This document shows positions 43,890 through 50,765 of a stretch of DNA of 62,500 bases, one piece after another. Made by a program: the position numbers and the translations under genes. Position 1 is the stretch's first letter. Each line of letters opens with the position of its first letter. This DNA comes from an uncultured Flammeovirgaceae bacterium. Lineage in GTDB: Bacteria; Bacteroidota; Bacteroidia; Cytophagales; Cyclobacteriaceae. The notes below the pieces were generated by a model. It searched no databases. It was not told where the DNA came from and worked only from the letters and a program-made list of their open reading frames with translations. Location: positions 1 to 62,500 of the forward strand of contig CAKZYA010000026.1 of NCBI GenBank assembly GCA_937883755.1, written 5' to 3'.

Positions 43890-43914
43890 AACCGCCTTTC
43901 GGGGCGGTTTTTTT
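43890..43914 (+). terminator. Rho-independent terminator of the SusC/SusD operon
   Basis: ACCGCC (43891-43896) pairs with GGCGGT (43903-43908) around a TTTCGG loop, extended by an A:T pair and followed by a run of seven T. It lies 41 bases after the lipoprotein stop. Confidence 0.9.
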
Positions 43915-44284
43915 AGTCTTTTACTGAAGCTTCCTCAGGCAATGTTATAGCCAGAGATCTAGGGCGCAATAAATTTGTTAAACATCTAACCTCAACTTTT
44001 AATCCTTCCTGCCTTCGGTTCCGGTGGGAAACTAATCCTGCTTCTAGCTTCCTTCTCAGGATAGTATTTCTGGACTTTCAGAGAAGTTAAAATTTACATT
44101 TAGCTAGATAGAATATTTTTTCAGATGAATGGGTGGAAATAAAGAGGGGTAAGGGAATCCCCCTTGTTTTTAAACTTTTTGCTAAAAAATCCCGAATCTA
44201 GGGTGATGGTTTGAAAGGTAAATATTGCTGATCTTAGAGTTGTTAAAAGTTCAGTTTTACCTCCAATGACCTAAATTTTATCCT
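43915..44284. other. Intergenic region with nothing recognised
   Basis: This 370-base stretch between the operon terminator and the IS630-like fragment has no convincing coding frame, hairpin or RNA. A GGTAAGGGAATCCCCCTT segment near 44148-44165 contains a short GGGAATCCC palindrome. The stretch may hold eroded mobile DNA given its neighbour, but no match could be made by eye. Confidence 0.4.
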
Positions 44285-44611
44285 ATGATTCGCATTCAGT
44301 TTAAAGAAGTAGATATTGAAAACTTACGCTACGAACGTTTTCATAATCCTAGTGCCCGAGTACAGCAAAAGATGGAGGCTCTCTATCTAAAAGGAAAAGG
44401 GTTGCCTCACAATGAAATTTGTCGTATTTGCGAAATATCCAAAACAACACTCATTGCCTATTTAAAGGAATATAAACAGGGGGGAATCAATAAGTTGAAA
44501 GAAGGCACTAAATACAAGGGGAGAACCAAAAAAGTGAAAGGCACTACACTAGGCTTTTCTCAGCAAGAGCATCGGCAACCCCCATCTGAAATGGAGGTTC
44601 AATTGGTTTAA
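44285..44611 (+). pseudogene. IS630-like transposase N-terminal helix-turn-helix fragment
   Basis: A 108-codon frame beginning MIRIQFKEVDIENLRYERFH, followed by VQQKMEALYLKGKGLPHNEI and a helix-turn-helix (CRICEISKTTLIAYLKEY, then GGINKLKE). This matches the N-terminal DNA-binding part of IS630-family transposases in Bacteroidota. The family normally continues with a second domain and a DDE nuclease; here the sequence departs after about residue 75 into a short basic tail and stops. No nuclease domain or inverted repeats were found. It is a truncated element or a solo domesticated DNA-binding protein; a terminator follows 30 bases later, which leaves expression possible. Confidence 0.6.
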
Positions 44612-44640
44612 TTTTGTAAAAGCCTTCGGTCAACAATGAG

Positions 44641-44672
44641 CCACTTACCACGATCTGGTAAGTGGTTTTTTT
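44641..44672 (+). terminator. Rho-independent terminator
   Basis: CCACTTACCA (44641-44650) and TGGTAAGTGG (44656-44665) form a perfect 10-base-pair stem around a CGATC loop, followed by seven T. It ends the short helix-turn-helix frame and separates it from the epimerase-CBS gene. Confidence 0.93.
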
Positions 44673-44745
44673 ATGGAGCAGTGGGATATTACCAGAAATT
44701 ACGGAACTTTGCGCTTACTACCAATTGATCTAAGTCTCCAACGTT

Positions 44746-45753
44746 TTGAAAATTTCTGCATCTCTTTATTCTAATCAAGATAAATCATTGAAAGAACTGG
44801 TACGAGAGCTAGACGCTCTGCGGATTGATTCTTTCCACATTGACTGTAATGACGCTCCAGAAGTATTTGATGATATTAAGGAAATTCGCGAGATAAGCCG
44901 TACTCCCATTGACCTGCACATTATTTCTCCCGAACCAGAAAAGTATTTTCCCTTAATTGAGGAGCATCAAATTGAATACGTACAGTTTCAGTACGAACCT
45001 ATGGAAGGGAAAGAACTGCCTTTGCCGCCAGCAGGCACTGAATACGGACTGGCTGTGGTATCGGATACTCCACTGGAAGTATTTTCCTCATATCGTGATG
45101 TCTGCTCCTTCATTTTATTGATGACTACTACGCCGGGAAAAAGTGGAGGTGTGTTTCGTAAGGATAACTTCAATCGTATCCGACGGTTTGGCAAGCAATT
45201 TCCTGAGAAGAAAATCCATGTAGACGGCGGGGTAAATGATGAGGTATCATTTATCTTACGAAGTTTGGCCGTGGATTCGGCAGTTTCGGGGTCGTTTCTG
45301 GTGAACCATACCTCTATGGGAGCAGCCTTACTCGGACTGAAGATGCATGAAGTTCGCTCTCACTATCGGGTGAAAGATTTTATGATGGATATTCAGGATG
45401 TACCCCGGCTCGTGGCGGGAGAAGTTACGCTTCGTTCGGTTTTGCAAACTATTGAAAATTATGGACTAGGCTTTACCACCATTATTGACCAGGAAGGAAG
45501 GTTGCAAGGTATCTCCAGTAACGCCGATGTACGACGGGCTTTGCTCAATCATTTGGATAACCCGTTAGATATTCCTAAGACTGTTCTAGTTAACTCCAAT
45601 CCGATCTTTATTTCGGAAGAAGCAACCGTAGAAGATATGCTCAAGTTGGTAACCAGTGTATCGTTTCCAGTGCTATTTCTACCCGTAGTGAATCAGCAAC
45701 AGCAACTCACTGGAACACTGATGTTCAACAATCTAATTCGGAGTGAAGGCTAA
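44746..45753 (+). CDS. Ribulose-phosphate 3-epimerase-like domain fused to a CBS pair
   Basis: A 335-residue two-domain protein. Residues 1-200 follow the ribulose-phosphate 3-epimerase TIM barrel motif by motif: ISASLYS at strand 1, SFHIDCND (H31, D33), PIDLHIISPEPEKYF (H58), MTTTPGKSGGVF, and IHVDGGVNDE (D160), ending with VSGSFLV. H31, D33, H58 and D160 align with the metal-binding and catalytic residues of the enzyme. Residues about 210-335 form two CBS motifs (FTTIIDQEGRLQGISSNADV, and PVLFLPVVNQQQQLTGTLMF), which usually bind adenine nucleotides. The start is TTG at 44746, since no ATG precedes the conserved N-terminus. The gene is flanked by a terminator upstream, so it is transcribed alone. 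Confidence 0.8.
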   Translation: MKISASLYSNQDKSLKELVRELDALRIDSFHIDCNDAPEVFDDIKEIREISRTPIDLHIISPEPEKYFPLIEEHQIEYVQFQYEPMEGKELPLPPAGTEYGLAVVSDTPLEVFSSYRDVCSFILLMTTTPGKSGGVFRKDNFNRIRRFGKQFPEKKIHVDGGVNDEVSFILRSLAVDSAVSGSFLVNHTSMGAALLGLKMHEVRSHYRVKDFMMDIQDVPRLVAGEVTLRSVLQTIENYGLGFTTIIDQEGRLQGISSNADVRRALLNHLDNPLDIPKTVLVNSNPIFISEEATVEDMLKLVTSVSFPVLFLPVVNQQQQLTGTLMFNNLIRSEG

Positions 45754-45810
45754 CTTAGTAGCAGTTTTTCGGACAAATTGCCTAGAATAATAAAGCCCTA
45801 AAGCAAACTG

Positions 45811-46266
45811 TCAGATGAGCAACTCAAGCACCAAGCGATCTTTATGCTGAATGCCAGATTCAAACAGTAGCTCATCATAATTATCTAGAAAGTAGTCTTG
45901 TTCTACCGCTACTACTCGGAAGCCCAGCCGTTGGTAGAAAGTAAGCTGATAACCAAACGTGCCAGTCTTCACTAATATCTTTTTTGTGCCATCTGCGGTG
46001 GCTTGGTTTAGAACATGGCGCAGTAGTTTGGTGCCAACCCCTCTAGCTTGATAGGCTGGTCGAATGGCAATATTCATTATTTCTACGGCAGAAGGTTCCT
46101 GTGCCTTTAGTACACAAACTCCAATGATCTTGTCACCTTCTTGTATTGCATAGCACATATCTTGCGGTAGGTATGAGTTGACTTGCTTTTCAGAAGGATC
46201 GGCTAATAATAGTAGATCAATCGGTACTTGAGTAGCAGGCACTTTCCGAATTATCTGGTCACTCAT
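45811..46266 (-). CDS. GNAT-family N-acetyltransferase
   Basis: A 151-residue acetyltransferase. The acetyl-CoA-binding loop is ARGVGTKLLRHVL, preceded by EIMNIAIRPAYQ and followed by YQRLGFRVVAVEQDYF. These are motifs A and B of the GNAT fold. The substrate is unknown. It diverges from the esterase gene; the 66 bases between the two starts must hold both control regions. Confidence 0.9.
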   Translation of the reverse strand: MSDQIIRKVPATQVPIDLLLLADPSEKQVNSYLPQDMCYAIQEGDKIIGVCVLKAQEPSAVEIMNIAIRPAYQARGVGTKLLRHVLNQATADGTKKILVKTGTFGYQLTFYQRLGFRVVAVEQDYFLDNYDELLFESGIQHKDRLVLELLI

Positions 46267-46332
46267 AGGTGCAAATATAAATCTACTTGCTTATTAATGA
46301 GTGAGCTAGTACTTTTCTGGCAAATCTACTTT

Positions 46333-47169
46333 ATGAAACAGCTTATACTTTTGGGCGCAATCTGGCTGGCGAGTGTACTTTCTGGGCGAGCAGCTACGGT
46401 CGATACCGTTCAAATTTTCAGCGAAGCCATGCAGCGTGAAATTCGCGCCGTAGTGATTACCCCTGATAAATACAGAAAAGCAGAAAGTGTACAGTTTCCA
46501 GTAGTGTATTTGCTACATGGCTACAGCGGTGATTACGCTGACTGGATTACCAAAGTACCCAATATAGCATGGCTAGCAGATCGGCACGATATAATTCTGG
46601 TTTGCCCCGACGGTGGATTTGATAGTTGGTACTTGGACAGCTCAGTGAACGACAGTAGTCAGTATGAAACCCACGTCGCACAGGAAGTAGTCAGTTTTGT
46701 GGATGAGCACTATCGTACCCTGGCGCAGCCTACTGGGCGAGCGATTACCGGATTGAGTATGGGAGGGCACGGAGCCTTATTCTTAGCGATTCGTCATACC
46801 GATACATTCGGGGTAGCAGGCAGCATGAGTGGGGGAGTAGACCTGACGTACAATGTCAATAATTGGGGTATTAAAGATCACCTAGGAGCTTACGAAGAAA
46901 AACCACTGCGTTGGGATTCGCTCTCCGTTGTCAATATGATTTCTACACTCCCACCTAATCAACTGGCATTGATTATTGACTGTGGTACCGATGATTTTTT
47001 CTTCAGAATCAATCAGCAACTACATCAGATACTGCTAGACCATCAAATCTCTCACGATTATATTGTGAGACCGGGAGCGCATAACTGGGACTACTGGTCA
47101 AATGCTATAGCGTATCAGCTATTATTCTTCAGTGAGTTTTTTGAAAAACATAAGGTTACATCGCCTTAA
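46333..47169 (+). CDS. Exported esterase of the esterase-D/antigen-85-like alpha/beta hydrolase group
   Basis: A 278-residue hydrolase with a signal peptide (MKQLILLGAIWLASVLSGRA). It has the opening YLLHGYSGDYADWI, the nucleophile elbow GLSMGGHGAL (Ser), a catalytic Asp in IDCGTDDFF and His in PGAHNWDYW. This is the putative-esterase family that acts on acyl or feruloyl esters; the exact substrate is unknown. The ATG at 46333 was selected because it begins the signal peptide; earlier in-frame codons run back into the divergent GNAT gene. The SDR gene follows after 11 bases. Confidence 0.9.
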   Translation: MKQLILLGAIWLASVLSGRAATVDTVQIFSEAMQREIRAVVITPDKYRKAESVQFPVVYLLHGYSGDYADWITKVPNIAWLADRHDIILVCPDGGFDSWYLDSSVNDSSQYETHVAQEVVSFVDEHYRTLAQPTGRAITGLSMGGHGALFLAIRHTDTFGVAGSMSGGVDLTYNVNNWGIKDHLGAYEEKPLRWDSLSVVNMISTLPPNQLALIIDCGTDDFFFRINQQLHQILLDHQISHDYIVRPGAHNWDYWSNAIAYQLLFFSEFFEKHKVTSP

Positions 47170-47180
47170 ATTAGTTGAAT

Positions 47181-47840
47181 ATGAGCGATAAAAAGCTACT
47201 AACCATCATTGGGATGGGTGAAAAAAACGGACTAGCTCTGGCTCGCCAGTTTGGTAAAAACAATTTTACCGTAGCTATGCTAGCCCGAAGTGAAGAAAAA
47301 CTCGAGGATTTTCAGAAGCAGCTCGAGCGTGAGGATATTGAAAGCTACTATTACTTTGCTAATGCCGCTGATGCTGATTCTATTCGGGAGGGACTTCGTT
47401 ACGTAAAGGGTTCGTTGGGCGATACAGATGTGCTTATTTACAATGCTGCCGTGATTGGAAAAACTAATTTGTCGGGAGTCTCAGCCGATAAGCTTACGGA
47501 TGATTTTCGGGTAAATGTCATCGGGGCGGTTGTTGCCACTCAGGAGGTACTACCGGCGATGGAAGCCCGCAAGGCAGGAAAAATATTTTTCACTGGGGGT
47601 GGTTTATCCATTAATCCTGACTCCCGCTACGGCTCATTAGGTATTGGCAAAGCTGGATTACGCAACGCCGCTCATAGCCTGCACCAAGAACTACGGGCGA
47701 AAGGCATCCACGTGGCTACAGTAACCATTCAAGGGTTCATCCGGGAAGATGACGAGAAATATAATCCGGCAACCATTGCCGAGCAGTTTTGGCAACTTTA
47801 CGAGCAGCGCGAAGACTTTGACATAGAAATACAATACTAA
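47181..47840 (+). CDS. Short-chain dehydrogenase/reductase
   Basis: A 219-residue Rossmann-fold oxidoreductase. The dinucleotide-binding loop is unusual, IIGMGEKNGLALA in place of TGxxxGxG; NAAVIG and YGSLGIGKAGL (Tyr-x-x-x-Lys changed spacing: Y with K four residues beyond the usual) are seen. The catalytic Tyr and Lys are thus not in the standard YxxxK pattern (YGSLGIGK), so activity is uncertain. Start at ATG 47181 rather than TTG 47175. Its stop overlaps the methyltransferase start by one base (TAATG). Confidence 0.82.
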   Translation: MSDKKLLTIIGMGEKNGLALARQFGKNNFTVAMLARSEEKLEDFQKQLEREDIESYYYFANAADADSIREGLRYVKGSLGDTDVLIYNAAVIGKTNLSGVSADKLTDDFRVNVIGAVVATQEVLPAMEARKAGKIFFTGGGLSINPDSRYGSLGIGKAGLRNAAHSLHQELRAKGIHVATVTIQGFIREDDEKYNPATIAEQFWQLYEQREDFDIEIQY

Positions 47841-48520
47841 TGGCTGACCCCATCGTAGACTCTTGGAACGCTAATGCCTCCGCCTGGATCAGCACGATTG
47901 AAAATGAAGATTTGGAAAGCCGGAAGCTGGTAACCAACCAGGCAATTGTCGAGACTATTGTAAAGCATAAGCCCAAGAAAGTGCTAGATGTAGGCTGCGG
48001 AGAAGGCTGGTTATGCCGAGCATTGCAGTCATCAGGTATAGAAACTCTGGGAGTAGATGCAGTTGCTGACTTTATCACCTATGCCCGTCAGCAGAAGCAG
48101 GGGCAATTTGAGGTAGCTTCTTATCAGGATTTAATTCAGCACAAACCACTACCGTTAACTCCGTTTGATGCGGCAACTATCAACTTTGCTCTACTTGATC
48201 AAGAAGTGACTAAGGAATTATTGCCTGCCCTGCATCATTACTTATCCCGACCCGGCTGGCTATTTATCCAGACCTTGCACCCTTACGTACTAGAAAACGA
48301 AGTCCCCTACAAAAGTGGCTGGCGCAATGAAGACTGGAGCTTGATGAAACGCCAGTTCACCCAGCCCTACCGCTGGTATTACCGCACGTTAGAAGATTGG
48401 ATAGCACTGTTTTCCCAATCCGGATACCGTTTGGTAGAAATACGGGAGCCACTGCACCCCAAAACGCAACGACCAGTATCTATCATTTTTGGCTTACAGA
48501 ATGGAAATCGAAACCTATGA
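47840..48520 (+). CDS. Class I SAM-dependent methyltransferase
   Basis: A 226-residue methyltransferase. Motif I is VLDVGCGEGWLCRAL, followed by GVDAVADFI, FDAATINFALLDQ and a proline-rich RPGWLFIQTLHPYV strand. The WRNEDW and WYYRTLEDWIALF segments are of the kind that bind substrate. The substrate is unknown. Coupled to the SDR gene by a one-base overlap, and probably in one transcript with the esterase, it may modify a shared small molecule. Confidence 0.92.
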   Translation: MADPIVDSWNANASAWISTIENEDLESRKLVTNQAIVETIVKHKPKKVLDVGCGEGWLCRALQSSGIETLGVDAVADFITYARQQKQGQFEVASYQDLIQHKPLPLTPFDAATINFALLDQEVTKELLPALHHYLSRPGWLFIQTLHPYVLENEVPYKSGWRNEDWSLMKRQFTQPYRWYYRTLEDWIALFSQSGYRLVEIREPLHPKTQRPVSIIFGLQNGNRNL

Positions 48521-48691
48521 AACGTGATTGAGGTGTTTGCAAAGCCGTTGTTGAAATATACTTAGCTGTCCTTACTCACATGAACATTAAATACCCTCCT
48601 TATCTGTTATAACTCAATAATTTATCCGAATTTGCGCGGAAAGGTGTAGTTATGCTGCTCCTTTTTTTGTTCGCTAAAACAAAAAATAAAA

Positions 48692-48991
48692 CTACCCTTG
48701 CTCAAAAGCTTCACCTTGGAAATGCTTGAAGGTGGGTTTAGCAGTGGTTAAAGGGATTATTTGACTAACAATAGTCTCAACTACTGATGACTTTTTGTAC
48801 TCTCTAAAATGATTCATCGACTGAAACTCTCCATATACCACATAAGAGGTTTCCTCTTGAGGGTTTTTATACCATTCATACATATTGCAACCTTCTAGTC
48901 TGAGTGCTGCACCAGAAACAGACTCGAGGCGTTTTTCAAAGATGTGACTATTTTCCTTTTTAACTGACGCTCTAACTATGATAATGATCAT
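48692..48991 (-). CDS. Antibiotic-biosynthesis-monooxygenase-domain protein (putative quinol monooxygenase)
   Basis: A 99-residue dimeric alpha+beta barrel protein: IIIIVRASVKKENSHIFEKR, then YEWYKNPQEETSYVVYGEF, and SMNHFREYKKS. The WYKNP-like strand and hydrophobic N-terminal strand match the ABM family, whose members oxidise quinols without cofactor or act as stress proteins. It follows DoxX by six bases on the same strand, so they form one operon opposite the HxlR regulator. Confidence 0.85.
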   Translation of the reverse strand: MIIIIVRASVKKENSHIFEKRLESVSGAALRLEGCNMYEWYKNPQEETSYVVYGEFQSMNHFREYKKSSVVETIVSQIIPLTTAKPTFKHFQGEAFEQG

Positions 48992-48997
48992 ATCTAA

Positions 48998-49375
48998 CTA
49001 GTTTTGATTATTTGAATGTTGGAGTCTCAGGGATAGAATATATGCTGTGACTAGAATGCATAGTGCGAAAAGAATAATGACAAGAACTGGTGCAAAGCCT
49101 TCAACTACCAGATGAGATACCAATGCTGACACCAAATTGATAAAAAAGCCGAAAAATACAATTTCCCTAAGCCGAGCCATACTAGGAATTAGTAAAATGG
49201 TAATTCCTAGTAACTGAGCAATACCTAAGATTAAACTGAAGTAATTTGGGTAGCCAAGCAGTTCCAGGCTTGCCATTGCTTCAGGAAGCTGAAGAATATT
49301 AGAGATTCCTCCAAAACCAAATAGGAATACCAACAGACCAATAACTATTTTGTAGATGACTTTCTGCTTTTTCAT
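48998..49375 (-). CDS. DoxX-family membrane protein
   Basis: A 125-residue protein with four hydrophobic helices (IYKIVIGLLVFLFGFGGI, YFSLILGIAQLLGITILLI, EIVFFGFFINLVSALVSH, VLVIILFALCILVTAYI). This is the DoxX-like layout. Related proteins take part in thiol and redox defence at the membrane. It is first in a two-gene operon with the monooxygenase, and diverges from hxlR across palindromic DNA. Confidence 0.85.
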   Translation of the reverse strand: MKKQKVIYKIVIGLLVFLFGFGGISNILQLPEAMASLELLGYPNYFSLILGIAQLLGITILLIPSMARLREIVFFGFFINLVSALVSHLVVEGFAPVLVIILFALCILVTAYILSLRLQHSNNQN

Positions 49376-49426
49376 GAAGTAATTTGTTCTAGGTCAACTA
49401 AAGTACTACTCTTGCGCTATACTTCA

Positions 49427-49468
49427 TATACTAGTATACTATAGTATAGTACTATACCTCAGTATACT
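49427..49468. promoter_or_regulatory. Tandem palindromes, candidate HxlR operator
   Basis: Three perfect palindromes lie in the 109-base gap between doxX and hxlR: TATACTAGTATA (49427-49438), GTATAGTACTATAC (49444-49457) and AGTATACT (49461-49468). Centres are 18 and 14 bases apart. Such spacing suits cooperative binding of winged-helix dimers, with the divergent regulator as the likely binder. Confidence 0.6.
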
Positions 49469-49484
49469 TCAAAGTAATCGTCAA

Positions 49485-49832
49485 ATGAAAAACGAAGAAA
49501 AGGATTGTCAATCAGCGATGCTTCCGGTATTGGACGCTATGTACGTGTTGCAAGGCAAATGGAAATTACCCATCATTCTCGCCTTAACTTTTCACAACCG
49601 GGGGTTTAGAGAATTAGAACGTGAAGTTACGGGAATAACTCCCAGAATGCTTTCTAAAGAACTCAAGCACTTAGAAGAAAATCAATTGATTGAAAGAACA
49701 GTCCACAATTCCAAGCCAATAAAAGTTGAATACTCCCTAACCGAGCATGGGAAGACCCTTAAATCTGTAATTATAGCACTCAGAGATTGGGGGTTAATAC
49801 ATAGGAAGACAATCATGAGCATTAAGAAATGA
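49485..49832 (+). CDS. HxlR-family transcriptional regulator
   Basis: A 115-residue winged-helix protein: MLPVLDAMYVLQGKWKLPII, FRELEREVTGITPRMLSKELKHLEE-type recognition helix, and VEYSLTEHGKTL wing. These are HxlR/MarR-like features. Cys8 (DCQSAMLPV) precedes helix 1 at the place where quinone- or disulfide-sensing members such as YodB and HypR carry their redox Cys, so a thiol switch is plausible. It diverges from doxX-monooxygenase and probably represses that operon. Confidence 0.92.
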   Translation: MKNEEKDCQSAMLPVLDAMYVLQGKWKLPIILALTFHNRGFRELEREVTGITPRMLSKELKHLEENQLIERTVHNSKPIKVEYSLTEHGKTLKSVIIALRDWGLIHRKTIMSIKK

Positions 49833-49874
49833 AGAATAAACTACTGCACACTGGCAACACGTAGCAGCTTACAA

Positions 49875-50612
49875 TCACTTCTCCTCAAACAACTCAACTG
49901 TATAATCCAGTAATTCAGTGCCACCGATCTGGCCGTGACCTGGTATGATAACTTTTAGCGAAGGGTAGGTTTGTTTTATCTTTTGGATGGTGGTAGGCCA
50001 CTCTGCTACGTTAGCATCTTCTAGATTTCCCTCACCTGCACCTACTTCTTTCACCATGCATCCGCCGAATAATAAATTGTCTTCTGGAATATAACTTACA
50101 ATATTGTCTATGGTGTGAGCCTCGCCCAAAAAGCGGTTGATGACTTCAGCTTGCCCCATGGCTAATCGTAAAGAATCGTCGAAGCCATACTGGGGAAAAA
50201 CGGGTTTATGTTTAGCTAATTCAATAGTCAGGTTATTGGCGTAAGAAGGAATATTTCGGTGGTGAAACTCTGCTAATCCACCTAAACAGTCAGTATGAAA
50301 ATGATTGATGACGATGGCCTTCACAGTAGCACTCAAGTTGTTCTCTACCCAATCAATCAATTCGGCTGAGATGGAATCTTCCATAGGGGTATCAAAAATT
50401 ATAGCTTCTTGCTGGTTCGCATAGACCAGGCCATTGCAAGGCACCTTTCCGAAATTGGTAGCATGAAGATAGGAAATATGGACGTAGCCGTTGGGGCTTA
50501 TCTGTTTAATTGTCAGGCTCTCGCTTTGGTAGAGAATAGTATCAAGAGTTTGTGCCCAGCCAGTAGTTGTCAAAAGTAAAGTAAAAACCAAAGTCGGCAG
50601 AAGTTGTCTCAT
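49875..50612 (-). CDS. Subclass B1 metallo-beta-lactamase
   Basis: A 245-residue exported zinc enzyme. The signal peptide begins at ATG 50612 (MRQLLPTLVFTLLLTTTGWA); an in-frame ATG 51 bases upstream reads through a hairpin and was rejected. All B1 zinc ligands are in place: HFHTD (His116, His118, Asp120 in standard numbering), AHTIDN (His196), GGCMVK (Cys221) and PGHG (His263). The lysine after Cys221 (KEVGAG), important for substrate carboxylate in B1 enzymes, is present. Family members hydrolyse penicillins, cephalosporins and often carbapenems. The gene is chromosomal-looking and lacks mobile elements around it; actual resistance is not shown. Confidence 0.92.
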   Translation of the reverse strand: MRQLLPTLVFTLLLTTTGWAQTLDTILYQSESLTIKQISPNGYVHISYLHATNFGKVPCNGLVYANQQEAIIFDTPMEDSISAELIDWVENNLSATVKAIVINHFHTDCLGGLAEFHHRNIPSYANNLTIELAKHKPVFPQYGFDDSLRLAMGQAEVINRFLGEAHTIDNIVSYIPEDNLLFGGCMVKEVGAGEGNLEDANVAEWPTTIQKIKQTYPSLKVIIPGHGQIGGTELLDYTVELFEEK

Positions 50613-50614
50613 AG

Positions 50615-50665
50615 GAATGAATGAGTGAAAGAGTGATAGAATAGCTGAAGCAATGTTATTCATTC
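50615..50665. repeat. Short inverted repeat upstream of the metallo-beta-lactamase gene
   Basis: GAATGAAT (50615-50622) pairs with ATTCATTC (50658-50665), and nearby GAGTGAAAG and CACTTTG extend it imperfectly. It lies between divergent genes, immediately upstream of the chosen start codon. It shares the GAATGAATGAG words with the element near 10,950. Confidence 0.45.
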
Positions 50666-50726
50666 ACTTTGTCTCAAAAATAAGGATAACTCCCGAAATA
50701 CTGTTAGGATTTCCATATTCTCAGGC

Positions 50727-50734
50727 TAATTTTG
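50727..50734 (+). promoter_or_regulatory. Candidate -7 box for the alpha-2-macroglobulin gene
   Basis: TAATTTTG is an exact TAnnTTTG match, 31 bases before the ATG. GTTAGG at the -33 position is a weak fit to TTG. Confidence 0.45.
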
Positions 50735-50765
50735 TATTATTCCACTCGGTCAGTAATCAACCTAA

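Noticed and set aside
44641-44672. Riboswitch or attenuator before the epimerase-CBS gene
   Set aside because: The hairpin is a simple terminator of the preceding frame; no alternative pairing was visible by eye.
49875-50612. Glyoxalase II or general MBL-fold hydrolase
   Set aside because: The Cys221 ligand, HFHTD motif and overall spacing are those of subclass B1 lactamases rather than glyoxalases (THxHxDH).
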